A stretch of DNA of 64,000 nt from Paenarthrobacter sp. A20 (GTDB lineage: Bacteria > Actinomycetota > Actinomycetes > Actinomycetales > Micrococcaceae), in contig NZ_JALJWH010000001.1 in NCBI RefSeq assembly GCF_024168825.1, positions 558,001-622,000 on the forward strand, in the 5' to 3' direction. Positions 1 to 8,403 of the stretch are shown here, piece after piece. Each line of letters opens with the position of its first letter. Within the stretch, counting starts at the first letter, position 1. The position numbers were made by a program, and so were the translations under genes. The notes beneath the pieces are model-generated. The model searched no databases and was not told the DNA's origin. It worked only from the letters and a program-made list of their open reading frames with translations.

Positions 1-525
1 ACCAGCGGTCACGATGTCGATTGACTTGTCTTCACCCTTGAGCATTTTCCAAGTGTTTTCGAACGTCTTGACGTCGATGGGCGTACCATCGTTCCACGTC
101 GCTTTGTCGTTGACCTTGATGGTGATGGTCTGCTTGCCGTCCTTGACTTCGCTCTTGACGTCTTCGCAGAAGTCCTTGTTCGGCTCTGCCTTGCCATCGA
201 AGTCCAGCTTCCAGCAGCCGCCAATGCCACCGCTGTTGATGGAGGCAGTGTTGACGGGAGTCATCAGGGCCGAATTGTCAGCGCTGTTGCCCACATTTGA
301 GAAGCCATTGAAGTCCGGACCAATGCTGCCGACAGCAAGGGTGACCGTGCCACCCGGTTCCAGGTCTTTTGCTTCCTTGGCGTTGACGCTGATCAGCTTG
401 CTGATGTCACCGCCTGCTTCTTCGGCCTTCTGCGAGGCCGGACCCGACGGCGTTCCCCCGCCGCAAGCGGTCAGCATGAGCGTCGCTGCGAGCGCTACGC
501 CGCCGATCGTCGTGTATTTCTTCAT
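1..525 (-). CDS. ABC transporter substrate-binding lipoprotein, family 5 (N-terminal part, cut by the window edge)
   Basis: The first 175 residues are present. The protein starts MKKYTTIGGVALAATLMLTA followed by Cys, a classic lipoprotein signal peptide with lipobox L-T-A-C, then a Gly-rich linker. The downstream text (TVTLAVGSIGPDFNGF, then WNDGTPIDVKTFENTWK) is typical of the peptide/nickel-binding family 5 (OppA/DppA), where the WNDGTP-V/I-T-A-x-D/F segment is well conserved. It is the last gene seen of a leftward operon of two permeases and a double ATPase, so it should capture oligopeptides outside the membrane for that importer. The rest of the gene lies left of base 1, so specificity cannot be judged. 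Confidence 0.9.
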   Translation of the reverse strand, partial: MKKYTTIGGVALAATLMLTACGGGTPSGPASQKAEEAGGDISKLISVNAKEAKDLEPGGTVTLAVGSIGPDFNGFSNVGNSADNSALMTPVNTASINSGGIGGCWKLDFDGKAEPNKDFCEDVKSEVKDGKQTITIKVNDKATWNDGTPIDVKTFENTWKMLKGEDKSIDIVTAG

Positions 526-604
526 GGTTTGCCCTTCATGTTTACGACTGGAATTTCATTTGCGAGTTGAGACCAGGGATTCATTTCAAATGCGTCATAT
601 GTCG

Positions 605-2764
605 TCAGGCATGCACCACCAGCATGTCGGCATCTATCTCTCCGTCCGGGAAGAAGCATGCGAAGTCCTGCGCGCCTTCCTTCTCAGAAGCCAGTGGCGG
701 CTCCAGAGTAAGGCACTTCTCCTGCTTCGCGGCAGGTAGCGCGGCGAACACAGGACAACGCGTGGCGAAATTGCATCCCTTGGGCGCATCCAACGGGCTG
801 GGAAGGTCACCCTGCAGGATGATGCGTTCGCGGGTGCGCTCCAGGTTGGGGTCCGGCACCGGGATGGCGGACAGCAGGGCCCTGGTGTAGGGGTGGCGTG
901 GGTTGTCGAAGACGTCGTCCACGTCGCCGGTTTCCACGATCTTGCCCAGGTACATCACGGCCACACGGTCTGAAATGTGGCGGACCACCGAAAGGTCGTG
1001 GGCCACCATCAGGTAACTCAGCCCCAGTTCGGCCCGGAGCTTGTCCAGCAGGTTGATGACCCCTGCTTGGACGGAGACGTCCAAGGCAGAGACCGGTTCG
1101 TCCAGGACCACGAGCTTGGGATTGACCGCGAGCGCCCGGGCAATGCCGATACGCTGACGCTGGCCGCCGGAGAATTGGTTGGGGAAGCGGTTCACGTGGT
1201 CCGGCTGCAGGCCCACCAGCTTCATGAGTTCCATGATGCGTTTCTTGATGGCGGCCTTGGGCATCCCCAAGTTCTCAAGGGGTTCCGCCAGGACTTCATA
1301 CACGGTGAAACGCGGATCCAAGGCGCCTGTGGGGTCCTGGAACACCATCTGCATTTCCTTGCGCATGGCCATCTTGGTCTTGTGATCCGTGGCCACCTTG
1401 TTGCTGACGCCGCCGATGATCACTTCGCCCACCTGGTCCGGGTGGAATTCCATAATCTCCAGGAGCGTGGTGGTCTTGCCGCAGCCGGACTCACCCACGA
1501 TGGAGACACACTCACCCTCGCGGATATCGAAGCTCAGGCCGTCCACGGCCTTGACCGTGCCGATCCGCCGCTTGATCAGCGCACCCTTGAGCAAGGGGAA
1601 GTGCTTTTTCACGTCCTTGAGTTCCAGGACCTTGTCGCGCTCGACGCGGGCAACGCCGTCGAACTTTGAGATGGGCTTGGGCGGCGCGTGGAAGATCCTG
1701 TGGGCGTCAGCGTCGTTGGACAGCTCCTGCGACTTGATGCACGCTGCCTTATGCCCCAGCGTCTGGCCCTCAACACCGGGCACGGGTAACAGCTCCGGCT
1801 CGCCATGCAGGCAGGCGTCGCTGACCAGGGGGCAACGGGCCGCGAACGAGCAGCCCGTCACCGGCAGGGCGAGGTTGGGCGGAGTCCCTTCAATGGGAAC
1901 CAAGGACTGCTTGGTGGCCGTGTCTACTCGCGGAACCGCGCCGAGGAGGCCCAGCGTGTACGGCATCCGCGGGTTGTAGTAGATGTCCTCCACCGTGCCG
2001 GTTTCCACGGGCTTGCCCGCGTACATGACCATGATGTCGTCGGCCATGCCGGCAACGACGCCGAGGTCGTGCGTGATCATGACGACGGCGGCGCCGGTCT
2101 CCTCCTGCGCGGTGTGCAGGACTTCCAGCACCTGCGCCTGGATGGTGACGTCGAGCGCCGTCGTGGGTTCATCGGCGATGAGTACCCGCGGATCGTTGGC
2201 GATGGCGATGGCGATCATGACGCGCTGGCGCATGCCGCCGGAAAATTCGTGCGGGAAAGCCTTCAGCCTGTCCTTGGGGCTCGGGATACCCACCATGCGC
2301 AAGAGGTCGACGGCGCGGGCTTCTTTGGCCTGCTTGCTCATGGTCGGATTGTGGACGGTCAGTGCCTCGATGATCTGGGTGCCCACCGTGTAGACGGGGG
2401 TGAGCGAGGACAGTGGGTCCTGGAACACCATGGCGATGTCGTTGCCGCGGTGCTTGCACATGGCTTTGTCGCTGAGGCCCAGGAGTTCCTTGCCTTTGAA
2501 GCGCACCGAGCCGGTGATGTCCGCAGTTTCCGGGAGGAGCCCCATGATGGCCATGGACGTCACGGACTTACCGGAGCCGGATTCCCCCACGATGCCCAGG
2601 GTCTTGCCTGGCATGAGGTCGAAGTCCACTCCACGGACGGCGTGGACCACGCCGTTTTCGGAGTTGAAGCGCACGTTCAGGTCGCGGATGCTGAGGACAG
2701 CGTCGCCGGGTGCGTAGAGTCCGGCGTCGCGGAGGCGCTCGGCGGGTGTGGTGTTGGTGCTCAT
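605..2764 (-). CDS. Peptide ABC transporter ATP-binding protein, two ATPase domains fused (DppD-DppF type)
   Basis: This 719-residue protein contains two complete ABC ATPases. Domain 1 (about residues 20-270) has Walker A GESGSGKS, signature FSGGMRQR and Walker B VLIADEPTTALD. Domain 2 (about 380-640) has Walker A GESGCGKTT, signature FSGGQRQR and Walker B LVVLDEPVSALD. Each is followed by the Cys-containing C-terminal segment of oligopeptide ATPases (CSFAARCPL, then CNFATRCPV), known in OppD/DppD relatives as an iron-sulfur or oligopeptide C-terminal motif. Normally OppD and OppF are separate; the fused form is common in actinobacteria. The ATG overlaps the stop of the upstream permease by 4 bases. 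Energises uptake by the neighbouring permeases. Confidence 0.95.
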   Translation of the reverse strand: MSTNTTPAERLRDAGLYAPGDAVLSIRDLNVRFNSENGVVHAVRGVDFDLMPGKTLGIVGESGSGKSVTSMAIMGLLPETADITGSVRFKGKELLGLSDKAMCKHRGNDIAMVFQDPLSSLTPVYTVGTQIIEALTVHNPTMSKQAKEARAVDLLRMVGIPSPKDRLKAFPHEFSGGMRQRVMIAIAIANDPRVLIADEPTTALDVTIQAQVLEVLHTAQEETGAAVVMITHDLGVVAGMADDIMVMYAGKPVETGTVEDIYYNPRMPYTLGLLGAVPRVDTATKQSLVPIEGTPPNLALPVTGCSFAARCPLVSDACLHGEPELLPVPGVEGQTLGHKAACIKSQELSNDADAHRIFHAPPKPISKFDGVARVERDKVLELKDVKKHFPLLKGALIKRRIGTVKAVDGLSFDIREGECVSIVGESGCGKTTTLLEIMEFHPDQVGEVIIGGVSNKVATDHKTKMAMRKEMQMVFQDPTGALDPRFTVYEVLAEPLENLGMPKAAIKKRIMELMKLVGLQPDHVNRFPNQFSGGQRQRIGIARALAVNPKLVVLDEPVSALDVSVQAGVINLLDKLRAELGLSYLMVAHDLSVVRHISDRVAVMYLGKIVETGDVDDVFDNPRHPYTRALLSAIPVPDPNLERTRERIILQGDLPSPLDAPKGCNFATRCPVFAALPAAKQEKCLTLEPPLASEKEGAQDFACFFPDGEIDADMLVVHA

Positions 2765-3723
2765 TTGTTGGTCTTCTTTGCGGTCTTGGTCTTCGCCCGG
2801 CCAATGGAGCTGGAGCTGGGGTCGAAGGCGTCACGGAGGCCGTCGTTCATCATGGCCAGCGAGCCGGTCAGCAGGAACATGACGGTCAGCGGTACCCAGA
2901 ACATCCACGGGAAGGAGGACACCTGGCCCGTGGCCTGCCCAATGAGGACACCGAGGCTGACGTCCGGGAGCTTAATGCCGATGCCGATGAAGGAGAAGGC
3001 GACTTCGGCAAGGATTGCCCCGGTGATGCCACGGGTGAAGTCGAGGACCAGCAACGAGCCGATGTTGGGAACCAGGTGACGCCAGACGATACGCCGGGAC
3101 GGGACGCCCATGTACTTGGCGGCCTTGACGTAGTCGCGCTGCATCAGGGACATGGACAGCGAGCGCACCAGGCGGGCGGTGCCCATCCAGCTGAAGAACA
3201 GCAGGACGATCACCAGCAGGAGCCAGCTGGGAAGGTCCTTCAGGCCACCGCTTCCGCTGGTTGCCACGGCCACCACCAGGATGGCGGGCATCATGATGAG
3301 TGCTTCGAGGATGAACAGCATGGTGGCGTCCACCTTGCCCCCGAAGAACGCCATGGTGCAGCCATACACGGCGGAGATCAGCACGGACAAGCCGCCCACG
3401 ATCAGGCCGATGAGAATGGAGGTCCGAGTGCCGTCCACTATGAGTGCCATGAGGTCGATGCCAGCCTGCGTGGTACCGAGCAAGTGGTCCGGTGACGGCG
3501 GCATGCCGATGTTCAGAGGATCAAGAGTGTCCTTGTCCCACGGCGTGAGGAAGCCGCCAAAGATGGAGAAGAGGAACAACGCTACGAAAACGAACAGACC
3601 GGCGACGGCGGTCCGGTTCCGCATGAAGCGACGGAAGATAATCCGGGACTTCCCAATGACGACGTCCTGGTCAGCTACCCTGGCCTCGTCGATTTCCGCG
3701 ATGGGATCGATGATGTTGGTCAT
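2761..3723 (-). CDS. Peptide ABC transporter permease, DppC/OppC type
   Basis: A 320-residue inner-membrane permease. The N-terminal cytoplasmic stretch is followed by a first membrane segment (TAVAGLFVFVALFLFSIFGG) and the five-helix transporter core. The EAA loop DYVKAAKYMGVPSRRIVWRH contacts the ATPase. The start at MTNIIDPIAEID overlaps the stop of the upstream permease in the string TAATG, which argues for translational coupling. A longer open frame upstream was refused because it lies inside the preceding gene. Works as a heterodimer with the DppB-type permease. Confidence 0.93.
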   Translation of the reverse strand: MTNIIDPIAEIDEARVADQDVVIGKSRIIFRRFMRNRTAVAGLFVFVALFLFSIFGGFLTPWDKDTLDPLNIGMPPSPDHLLGTTQAGIDLMALIVDGTRTSILIGLIVGGLSVLISAVYGCTMAFFGGKVDATMLFILEALIMMPAILVVAVATSGSGGLKDLPSWLLLVIVLLFFSWMGTARLVRSLSMSLMQRDYVKAAKYMGVPSRRIVWRHLVPNIGSLLVLDFTRGITGAILAEVAFSFIGIGIKLPDVSLGVLIGQATGQVSSFPWMFWVPLTVMFLLTGSLAMMNDGLRDAFDPSSSSIGRAKTKTAKKTNK

Positions 3724-4706
3724 TACTGGACCCTCACTCGCGGATCGACCAGCGTGGTGGCGAAGTCGGCAAGGATCGCGCCGATCGCGAAGATCACCGA
3801 GCCGTAGGCCAGCGTGGCCGTGGCCACGTTGACGTCCTGCAGGCCAATCGACTGGATACTCCACAGGCCGATGCCCGGCCAGGCGAAGATGGCCTCGGCG
3901 AAGAAGCCGCCCGTGAAGATTGCCGGGATGGTGAACGCGATGCTTTGCGCCACTGGGATGAAGGAGACGCGCAGCGCGTGCTTCCTGATCGCCTGGTTCC
4001 GGGTCAGCCCCTTGGCCCGGGCAGTGCGGACAAAATCGGCGTTGACGTTGTCAAGCAAGTACTGCCGCTGGGCGATCTGGTAGCCCGCCCAACCGAAGAT
4101 GGTCATGGCGAAGGTGGGCACGGCGTAGTGGGCCACAAGATCAACGAACGCGGGCCAGCCTGGCTCAATTCCCGGCGTCGAAATTCCTGTGACGAAGAAG
4201 ATGCGCTCGCCTACGGCCTCATTGACGCTGATGGCACCCAGCTGCACCAGGAAGTAGGCGATGGGTGCCGGGAGGATGTGGACCAGGTAGCTGTAGGACG
4301 TGATGACACGGTCCTGGAACTTGTACTGGCGTGCGGCGGAATAGACGCCGAGGGCGACGCCGATGACCAGCGTCAGGATGATCGAAGCAATGAACAGCCG
4401 GGTGGAAACCAGCACGCGGTCGGCGAATTCGGCGTTGACGAACGCGCCGTTCGGGCTGCGGCCCCAGTCCCAGCGGGTGATGATGCCACCGAGCCAGTGG
4501 ATGTAGCGTTCCCAAGGGTTCAAGTCCGGGTCCAAGCCCAGTCCACGGAAAGACGCAGCTACCTGTTCAGGGGTTGGCCGCGGAATTTTCTCTTGCTCGA
4601 GAACTGCGGGCTTGAGCGTTGAGACTGCCAGGAAGTAGCCGGCACTTGTGGTCAGGAAGATCATGATCAGGTAGATGCCCGACCGCTTCATCAGATATTT
4701 CAGCAT
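3723..4706 (-). CDS. Peptide ABC transporter permease, DppB/OppB type
   Basis: First gene of the leftward operon, 327 residues. It opens with a membrane segment (SGIYLIMIFLTTSAGYFLAV), then a roughly 90-residue external loop, as usual for DppB, and five more helices. The EAA motif reads DFVRTARAKGLTRNQAIRKH. The order permease-permease-double ATPase-binding protein is the reverse of many Opp operons, where the binding protein leads. Substrate class (oligopeptide or similar) follows from family membership only. Confidence 0.93.
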   Translation of the reverse strand: MLKYLMKRSGIYLIMIFLTTSAGYFLAVSTLKPAVLEQEKIPRPTPEQVAASFRGLGLDPDLNPWERYIHWLGGIITRWDWGRSPNGAFVNAEFADRVLVSTRLFIASIILTLVIGVALGVYSAARQYKFQDRVITSYSYLVHILPAPIAYFLVQLGAISVNEAVGERIFFVTGISTPGIEPGWPAFVDLVAHYAVPTFAMTIFGWAGYQIAQRQYLLDNVNADFVRTARAKGLTRNQAIRKHALRVSFIPVAQSIAFTIPAIFTGGFFAEAIFAWPGIGLWSIQSIGLQDVNVATATLAYGSVIFAIGAILADFATTLVDPRVRVQ

Positions 4707-5034
4707 GTCGGGTGGCTGCCCCGAATCGTGGCAAAACTCAATGCTCGTCCTTCCGCGGTTCCCGGCTGTGGCCGGCGTCAGCTACGAATTGGCGCAGCGG
4801 GTTGTTGGGTCCCCCGCACCCCTTCAGTGATCACCAGCCCTGTATGGCATGCGTCACATTCAAGAGGAAACTACCACAATAACTGCTTCACGTTTTGCTT
4901 CGCTGCCCTCAGTTTCGCGCCTGCAGCCAGATTGTTATGTGCAGACTGCGTCACGCTTCCGACCCTGGAGACACTGATACGCCCATGGCGGCCGCGATGG
5001 GGGCGCTAACAGGTTCGGCGGGAGGGCTGCGGCG
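4707..5034. promoter_or_regulatory. Intergenic leader of the peptide transporter operon
   Basis: These 328 bases lie between the stop of the TetR gene and the start of the DppB-type permease, so they must hold the leftward promoter of the transporter operon. I see no convincing open frame. An AT-richer pocket at about 4850-4925 is the most promoter-like part, but I could not fix -35 and -10 boxes with confidence. Confidence 0.4.
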
Positions 5035-5640
5035 CTAGGCCGTCCGCAGGAGGCGCGTGATCAGCTCGCGCCAGGAGTCGGTCAGGCGTGTGGGTGAAAT
5101 GCCTCGAACGCGGACGTCGTCCACTATCCGCTCGGGATCCAGCGCGTAGGTGAGTGACATCGCCATGACCCAAGGGTCGGCGATACCACCCTCCCGAAGC
5201 AGGACTTCCATGTGGCGATGCGAGAGCTTGGTGGCCGGAACGTCGAACCTGTTGCGCGTGGCAGCACCCGCGGCCTTCAGGAGTTCACCATTTTCAAGGA
5301 CGAAATAGATCCGGCCTTCTCCAAACGCCATCAGCCGCTCGAGGGGCGGTGCGCCCGGACCCAAGGGTGGTGGACCGAACATGAAGCCGTGCTGGAACTC
5401 AGACTCAGAATCGCTCAAGAGAGTCATCATGAGCCCCGCCCTGCTGCCAAAGCGGCGGAACACGGTCCCTTTGCCCACGTGGGCCTTGCAGGCGAGTGCA
5501 TCCATGGTCAGCGCTTCGGCGCCGAACTCAGCCACCAAGTCCCGGGCAGCGTTGAGTAAGCGCTCACGATTCCTCGCTGCGTCACTGCGCTCGTGCGGCG
5601 CACCAAGGGGCACGTCCGGCCGGATTGGGATCGAGCTCAC
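5035..5640 (-). CDS. TetR/AcrR family transcriptional regulator
   Basis: A 201-residue regulator with an N-terminal TetR helix-turn-helix at about residues 20-66 (RNRERLLNAARDLVAEFG, then HVGKGTVFRRFGSRAGLM, matching the family K-G-T-x-Y/F-x-x-F signature). The C-terminal ligand domain is unremarkable and gives no hint of the ligand. It is divergent from an FMN reductase gene, and the gap between them carries a 20-bp operator-like dyad, so autoregulation and control of the reductase are likely. Confidence 0.92.
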   Translation of the reverse strand: MSSIPIRPDVPLGAPHERSDAARNRERLLNAARDLVAEFGAEALTMDALACKAHVGKGTVFRRFGSRAGLMMTLLSDSESEFQHGFMFGPPPLGPGAPPLERLMAFGEGRIYFVLENGELLKAAGAATRNRFDVPATKLSHRHMEVLLREGGIADPWVMAMSLTYALDPERIVDDVRVRGISPTRLTDSWRELITRLLRTA

Positions 5641-5667
5641 AGAAATATTCTAGACCCCGGGAATAGA

Positions 5668-5687
5668 AAGCGGACCGTGGTCCGTTT
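5668..5687. promoter_or_regulatory. TetR-type operator between the regulator and the FMN reductase
   Basis: A 20-bp dyad with perfect 6-bp arms CGGACC and GGTCCG around a 2-bp centre, flanked by AA and TT. It lies 28 bases upstream of the TetR start and 79 bases upstream of the reductase start. Size and symmetry fit a TetR dimer site; binding itself is inferred. Confidence 0.7.
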
Positions 5688-5765
5688 AGTATCGGTGAAG
5701 GCTCCACAGCCCAGTTACCGCAGGTCCGGTTCCGCGAGGGACTGGGCCAGACACAAGGAGACACC

Positions 5766-6332
5766 ATGTCCAAGAGCACAGTTCTTACCCTCGTCGGCAG
5801 CCTGCGCGCCGATTCCCACAACAAGAAGCTCGCCGAAGCCATCCAGCTGAACGCACCCGAGAACGTCGACGTGCAAATCCACGGCTCACTGGGCACCATC
5901 CCCTTCTACAACGAAGACATCGACGTCGAAGGCCAGGTCCCCGCCGAAGCTGCCGCCCTCCGCGCTGCAGCAGCCGAAGCCGACACGATCCTGTTGGTCA
6001 CCCCCGAGCACAACGGCACCATGCCCGCATCGCTGAAGAACGCCATTGACTGGCTGTCCCGCCCGTTCGGCGCCGGCGCCCTCTCCGGCAAGCCGACCGC
6101 CGTCGTCGGAACCGCTTTTGGCCAGTTCGGTGGCGTGTGGGCGCAGGACGAAGCCCGCAAGGCTGTGGGCATCGCCGGCGCCAAGGTCCTGGAAGATGTC
6201 AAGCTGGCTGTCCCGGGTTCCATGATCCGCTTCGCTGAACTGCACCCGAAGGACGACGCCGAGGTTGTTGAGCAGATCAAGGGCATCTTCGAGCCCCTGA
6301 CGGCCGTCCAGGAAGAAGAAGCGGCCGCCTAG
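5766..6332 (+). CDS. NADPH-dependent FMN reductase family protein
   Basis: A 188-residue flavodoxin-fold protein. The N-terminus TVLTLVGSLRADSHNKKLAE is the FMN phosphate-binding loop (G-S-L-R-x-x-S-x-N). The LVTPEHNGTMPASLKNAIDW segment matches the conserved P-E-Y/H-N-x-S/T-x-P-x-x-L-K-N-A-I-D-W motif of the family. It probably reduces FMN, quinones or azo compounds with NAD(P)H in the cytoplasm. A clear AAGGAGA ribosome site precedes the ATG. Divergent from the TetR gene, which probably represses it. Confidence 0.92.
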   Translation: MSKSTVLTLVGSLRADSHNKKLAEAIQLNAPENVDVQIHGSLGTIPFYNEDIDVEGQVPAEAAALRAAAAEADTILLVTPEHNGTMPASLKNAIDWLSRPFGAGALSGKPTAVVGTAFGQFGGVWAQDEARKAVGIAGAKVLEDVKLAVPGSMIRFAELHPKDDAEVVEQIKGIFEPLTAVQEEEAAA

Positions 6333-6346
6333 TCTCTTCGCTTCTG

Positions 6347-6384
6347 ATGCCCCTGTTCCGCAGCTTGCGGGACGGGGGCATTTG
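6347..6384 (+). terminator. Rho-independent terminator after the FMN reductase
   Basis: Arms ATGCCCC (6347-6353) and GGGGCAT (6375-6381) pair, with an inner TTCCGC/GCGGGA extension and an AGCTT loop, followed by a short T tract. It starts 14 bases after the stop. Confidence 0.7.
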
Positions 6385-6524
6385 CCTTCCCACGCGTCGC
6401 CGGACCGCTGCCGGCTTCAGCGTGATCAACTCTTGTCCGAACCGTCACCGTAGCGGCATGTTGCGCTGCGCCCATGCGTCCTAACGTTGGAGGTACAGGT
6501 GGACGGACAGGAGCGCGGGCTGTC

Positions 6525-7343
6525 ATGCATGCCGGACGGGGATTCACAAGTACGACGGCGATCGCCGCTGCCTGCCTCGTCTTCAGCCTGGGGGTGGCTG
6601 GCTGTACATCGATTCCGGCCAGTCCCGAAGGCGCAGGGCCCGCAAGTGCCCGTCCTTTGCCGACGGTTTCCGTGACTGCTTCGGCCAGCATGACGCCCAT
6701 AGTTTCCACGCCTGGCACTCCGTCTGTTGCCGTACCCGCCGCACCTCCCTCGACCGCCTCAGTTTCCTCGGCCCCCTCACCAACGCCGACGCGGTCCCCT
6801 CCCAGCGCTCCGGCAGCCATCCCCGCGCCTCCTTCGGCCTCTCCAACTGAGCCAGGTTCCGCCGTCGAGCCTTCCCCCGAACCGGGCACCAGCGCGCCCG
6901 AACCTTCACCAACCGCCACCGTGGTCCCCGTGGATGCAGACACCTCGGGGCCGGCGGTCTACTACGTGGCAATCGACGACGGCGGCTCCCGCGGCGTGCG
7001 CTTCGGCTGCAACGACAGCCTGGTTCCGGTCCGCGGCGTGGCTGTGCCCGGCGATCCCCTGACCGTTGCTCTGGGAAGACTGCTGGAAGCCGGAATGCCC
7101 GTGGACAGTGATGCCGCACTCTACGACGCACTGGCAGGTTCCTCGTTGCGCTACTTGTCCGGCTACATGAGCGGGGCCACCGTAGTGGTGAACCTCAGCG
7201 GATCATTGAGGCCCGGAGGGGTGTGCGACATTCCGCGCATCCAAGCGCAACTGACGCACACCATCGTGTCGGCCAGCGGAGCGTCGCGGGCCGAGATCTA
7301 CGTCAACGGCCGGACATTGACCGAGGCCTTGAGCGTGCGGTGA
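6525..7343 (+). CDS. GerMN-domain lipoprotein
   Basis: A 272-residue exported lipoprotein. The signal sequence TTAIAAACLVFSLGVAGC ends in a lipobox. A long Pro/Ser/Thr/Ala-rich spacer of about 115 residues follows, then a C-terminal GerMN-like domain (about residues 143-272; VYYVAIDDGGSRGVRFGCND, later VVVNLSGSL and RAEIYVNGR). GerMN domains occur in sporulation GerM and in LpqB-type lipoproteins; the role here, on the outer face of the membrane, is unknown. I chose the ATG at 6525 because AGGAG sits 11 bases upstream; an in-frame ATG at 6474 has no ribosome site. Confidence 0.82.
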   Translation: MHAGRGFTSTTAIAAACLVFSLGVAGCTSIPASPEGAGPASARPLPTVSVTASASMTPIVSTPGTPSVAVPAAPPSTASVSSAPSPTPTRSPPSAPAAIPAPPSASPTEPGSAVEPSPEPGTSAPEPSPTATVVPVDADTSGPAVYYVAIDDGGSRGVRFGCNDSLVPVRGVAVPGDPLTVALGRLLEAGMPVDSDAALYDALAGSSLRYLSGYMSGATVVVNLSGSLRPGGVCDIPRIQAQLTHTIVSASGASRAEIYVNGRTLTEALSVR

Positions 7344-7384
7344 GCATAGGCTTGGGGGACATCTTGATGGGGGGGAAACGCTGC

Positions 7385-7858
7385 ATGACCAGTCCTGAAC
7401 TTCACGTGTGGCCACGGTTTGATGGCGGGTACCGCCGCTCGGACGTGTGTGCCGTGGTGGGTCATGGTGATGAGGTCTGGGAGCGCGCCACGGAGCAGGT
7501 GCTCCGCTGGGGTGTGAAGACCGCGAGCGGGTTCTCCGTCAATTCACCGGAGCCCGTGTCTGCCGGCGATCGGGTGCTGGTCACAGCGCATTTTCTGGGC
7601 TTTCGGGTGCTGGAACCGGTGGAAGTTGTGGCCGTCGTGCAAGAGCCGGACAGGGTGGGATTCGCGTACCGCACCCTGCCGGGGCACCCTGTTTCAGGCG
7701 AAGAAGCGTTCATCGTGCACCGCAATGGGGAGCAGGTGAGCTTGACCATCCGTTCGCTGACAGCGCCGGCGCCGCAGCAGCCGTGGAGAGTGCTCTACCC
7801 GGCTCTCCTGGTGCTGCAGAAGGTGGTGCGGCGTAGGTACCTCCGGACGCTGCGCTGA
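7385..7858 (+). CDS. DUF1990 family protein
   Basis: A 157-residue protein matching the DUF1990 (UPF0548) pattern: an early ATEQVLRWGVKTASGF segment, then a beta-rich core (GDRVLVTAHFLGFRVLEPVE) and GFAYRTLPGHPVSGEEAFIV, where G-T-L-x-G-H-P-x-x-G-E-E/A is the family hallmark. It ends with an RRR-rich tail. Function is unknown. A GGGGGGA stretch just upstream of the ATG at 7385 is the ribosome site. It runs with the GerMN gene and converges on the membrane protein gene. Confidence 0.85.
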   Translation: MTSPELHVWPRFDGGYRRSDVCAVVGHGDEVWERATEQVLRWGVKTASGFSVNSPEPVSAGDRVLVTAHFLGFRVLEPVEVVAVVQEPDRVGFAYRTLPGHPVSGEEAFIVHRNGEQVSLTIRSLTAPAPQQPWRVLYPALLVLQKVVRRRYLRTLR

Positions 7859-7863
7859 TTCCT

Positions 7864-8403
7864 TCACGCCGTTGCTATCGCCAGCACCCTCCGCAGGGCC
7901 CACGCCACGCGCAACAAGGCAAGGACAGAAGCGAAGGCCAGCACGAACACCACGGCTTCGGGAATCCATAGTCCCGTGGCGGCGCCTCCTTCGAGGACAA
8001 CCGTGACCAAGGCGGCAACCACCAGAAGGCCAAGACCCGGGATGGCGAACAGGAATACCTCACCGATCTGGCGGCGGTGGGCTGCTGACAGCTTCTCCAA
8101 CGGTAGTTCCCGCTGGCCCGGCGCTGCCTTCTTGCCGAGCACGTTAATGAGCATGGAAACACTCGTGAGGGTCAACCCTGCCGTGGCACCGGCCAAGGTG
8201 GCCAGAGTCTGGAAGAGGGTTCGCCGGGCTCCGGCATCAACACCTTCCAGCATCAGCGGCTGACGCGCCAACAACCCGATCCCCAGCCAGATCACAACAG
8301 CGAGAACCGCCCAAAGGAAGTCGGCTGTGGGGTGCAGCAGGAACCAGCGCCACAGGGTCCGGCGACGCCCTGTGTGCTGGAGATCAACCTCGTACAAGCT
8401 CAT
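7864..8403 (-). CDS. Four-helix membrane protein, second gene of a coupled pair
   Basis: A 179-residue protein with four predicted membrane helices at about residues 29-46 (WAVLAVVIWLGIGLLA), 66-88, 115-136 (FLFAIPGLGLLVVAALV) and 146-166. I did not recognise the family. The start at 8403 (MSLYEVDL) overlaps the end of the upstream cytoplasmic gene by 20 bases; an ATG at 8433 is also possible. The tight overlap implies co-translation with that gene. Size and helix count resemble RexB-type ion channels, but this is a layout argument, not a homology claim. Confidence 0.75.
   Translation of the reverse strand: MSLYEVDLQHTGRRRTLWRWFLLHPTADFLWAVLAVVIWLGIGLLARQPLMLEGVDAGARRTLFQTLATLAGATAGLTLTSVSMLINVLGKKAAPGQRELPLEKLSAAHRRQIGEVFLFAIPGLGLLVVAALVTVVLEGGAATGLWIPEAVVFVLAFASVLALLRVAWALRRVLAIATA

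Noticed and set aside
1805..3079. 424-codon open frame on the + strand opposite the double ATPase and DppC genes
   Set aside because: Same antisense effect; composition (VDGGERGQWVLEHHGD...) unlike a protein and no motif.
4728..5009. 93-codon open frame upstream of the peptide transporter operon
   Set aside because: No ribosome site, Cys/Arg/Pro-rich nonsense composition, and it occupies the required promoter region.
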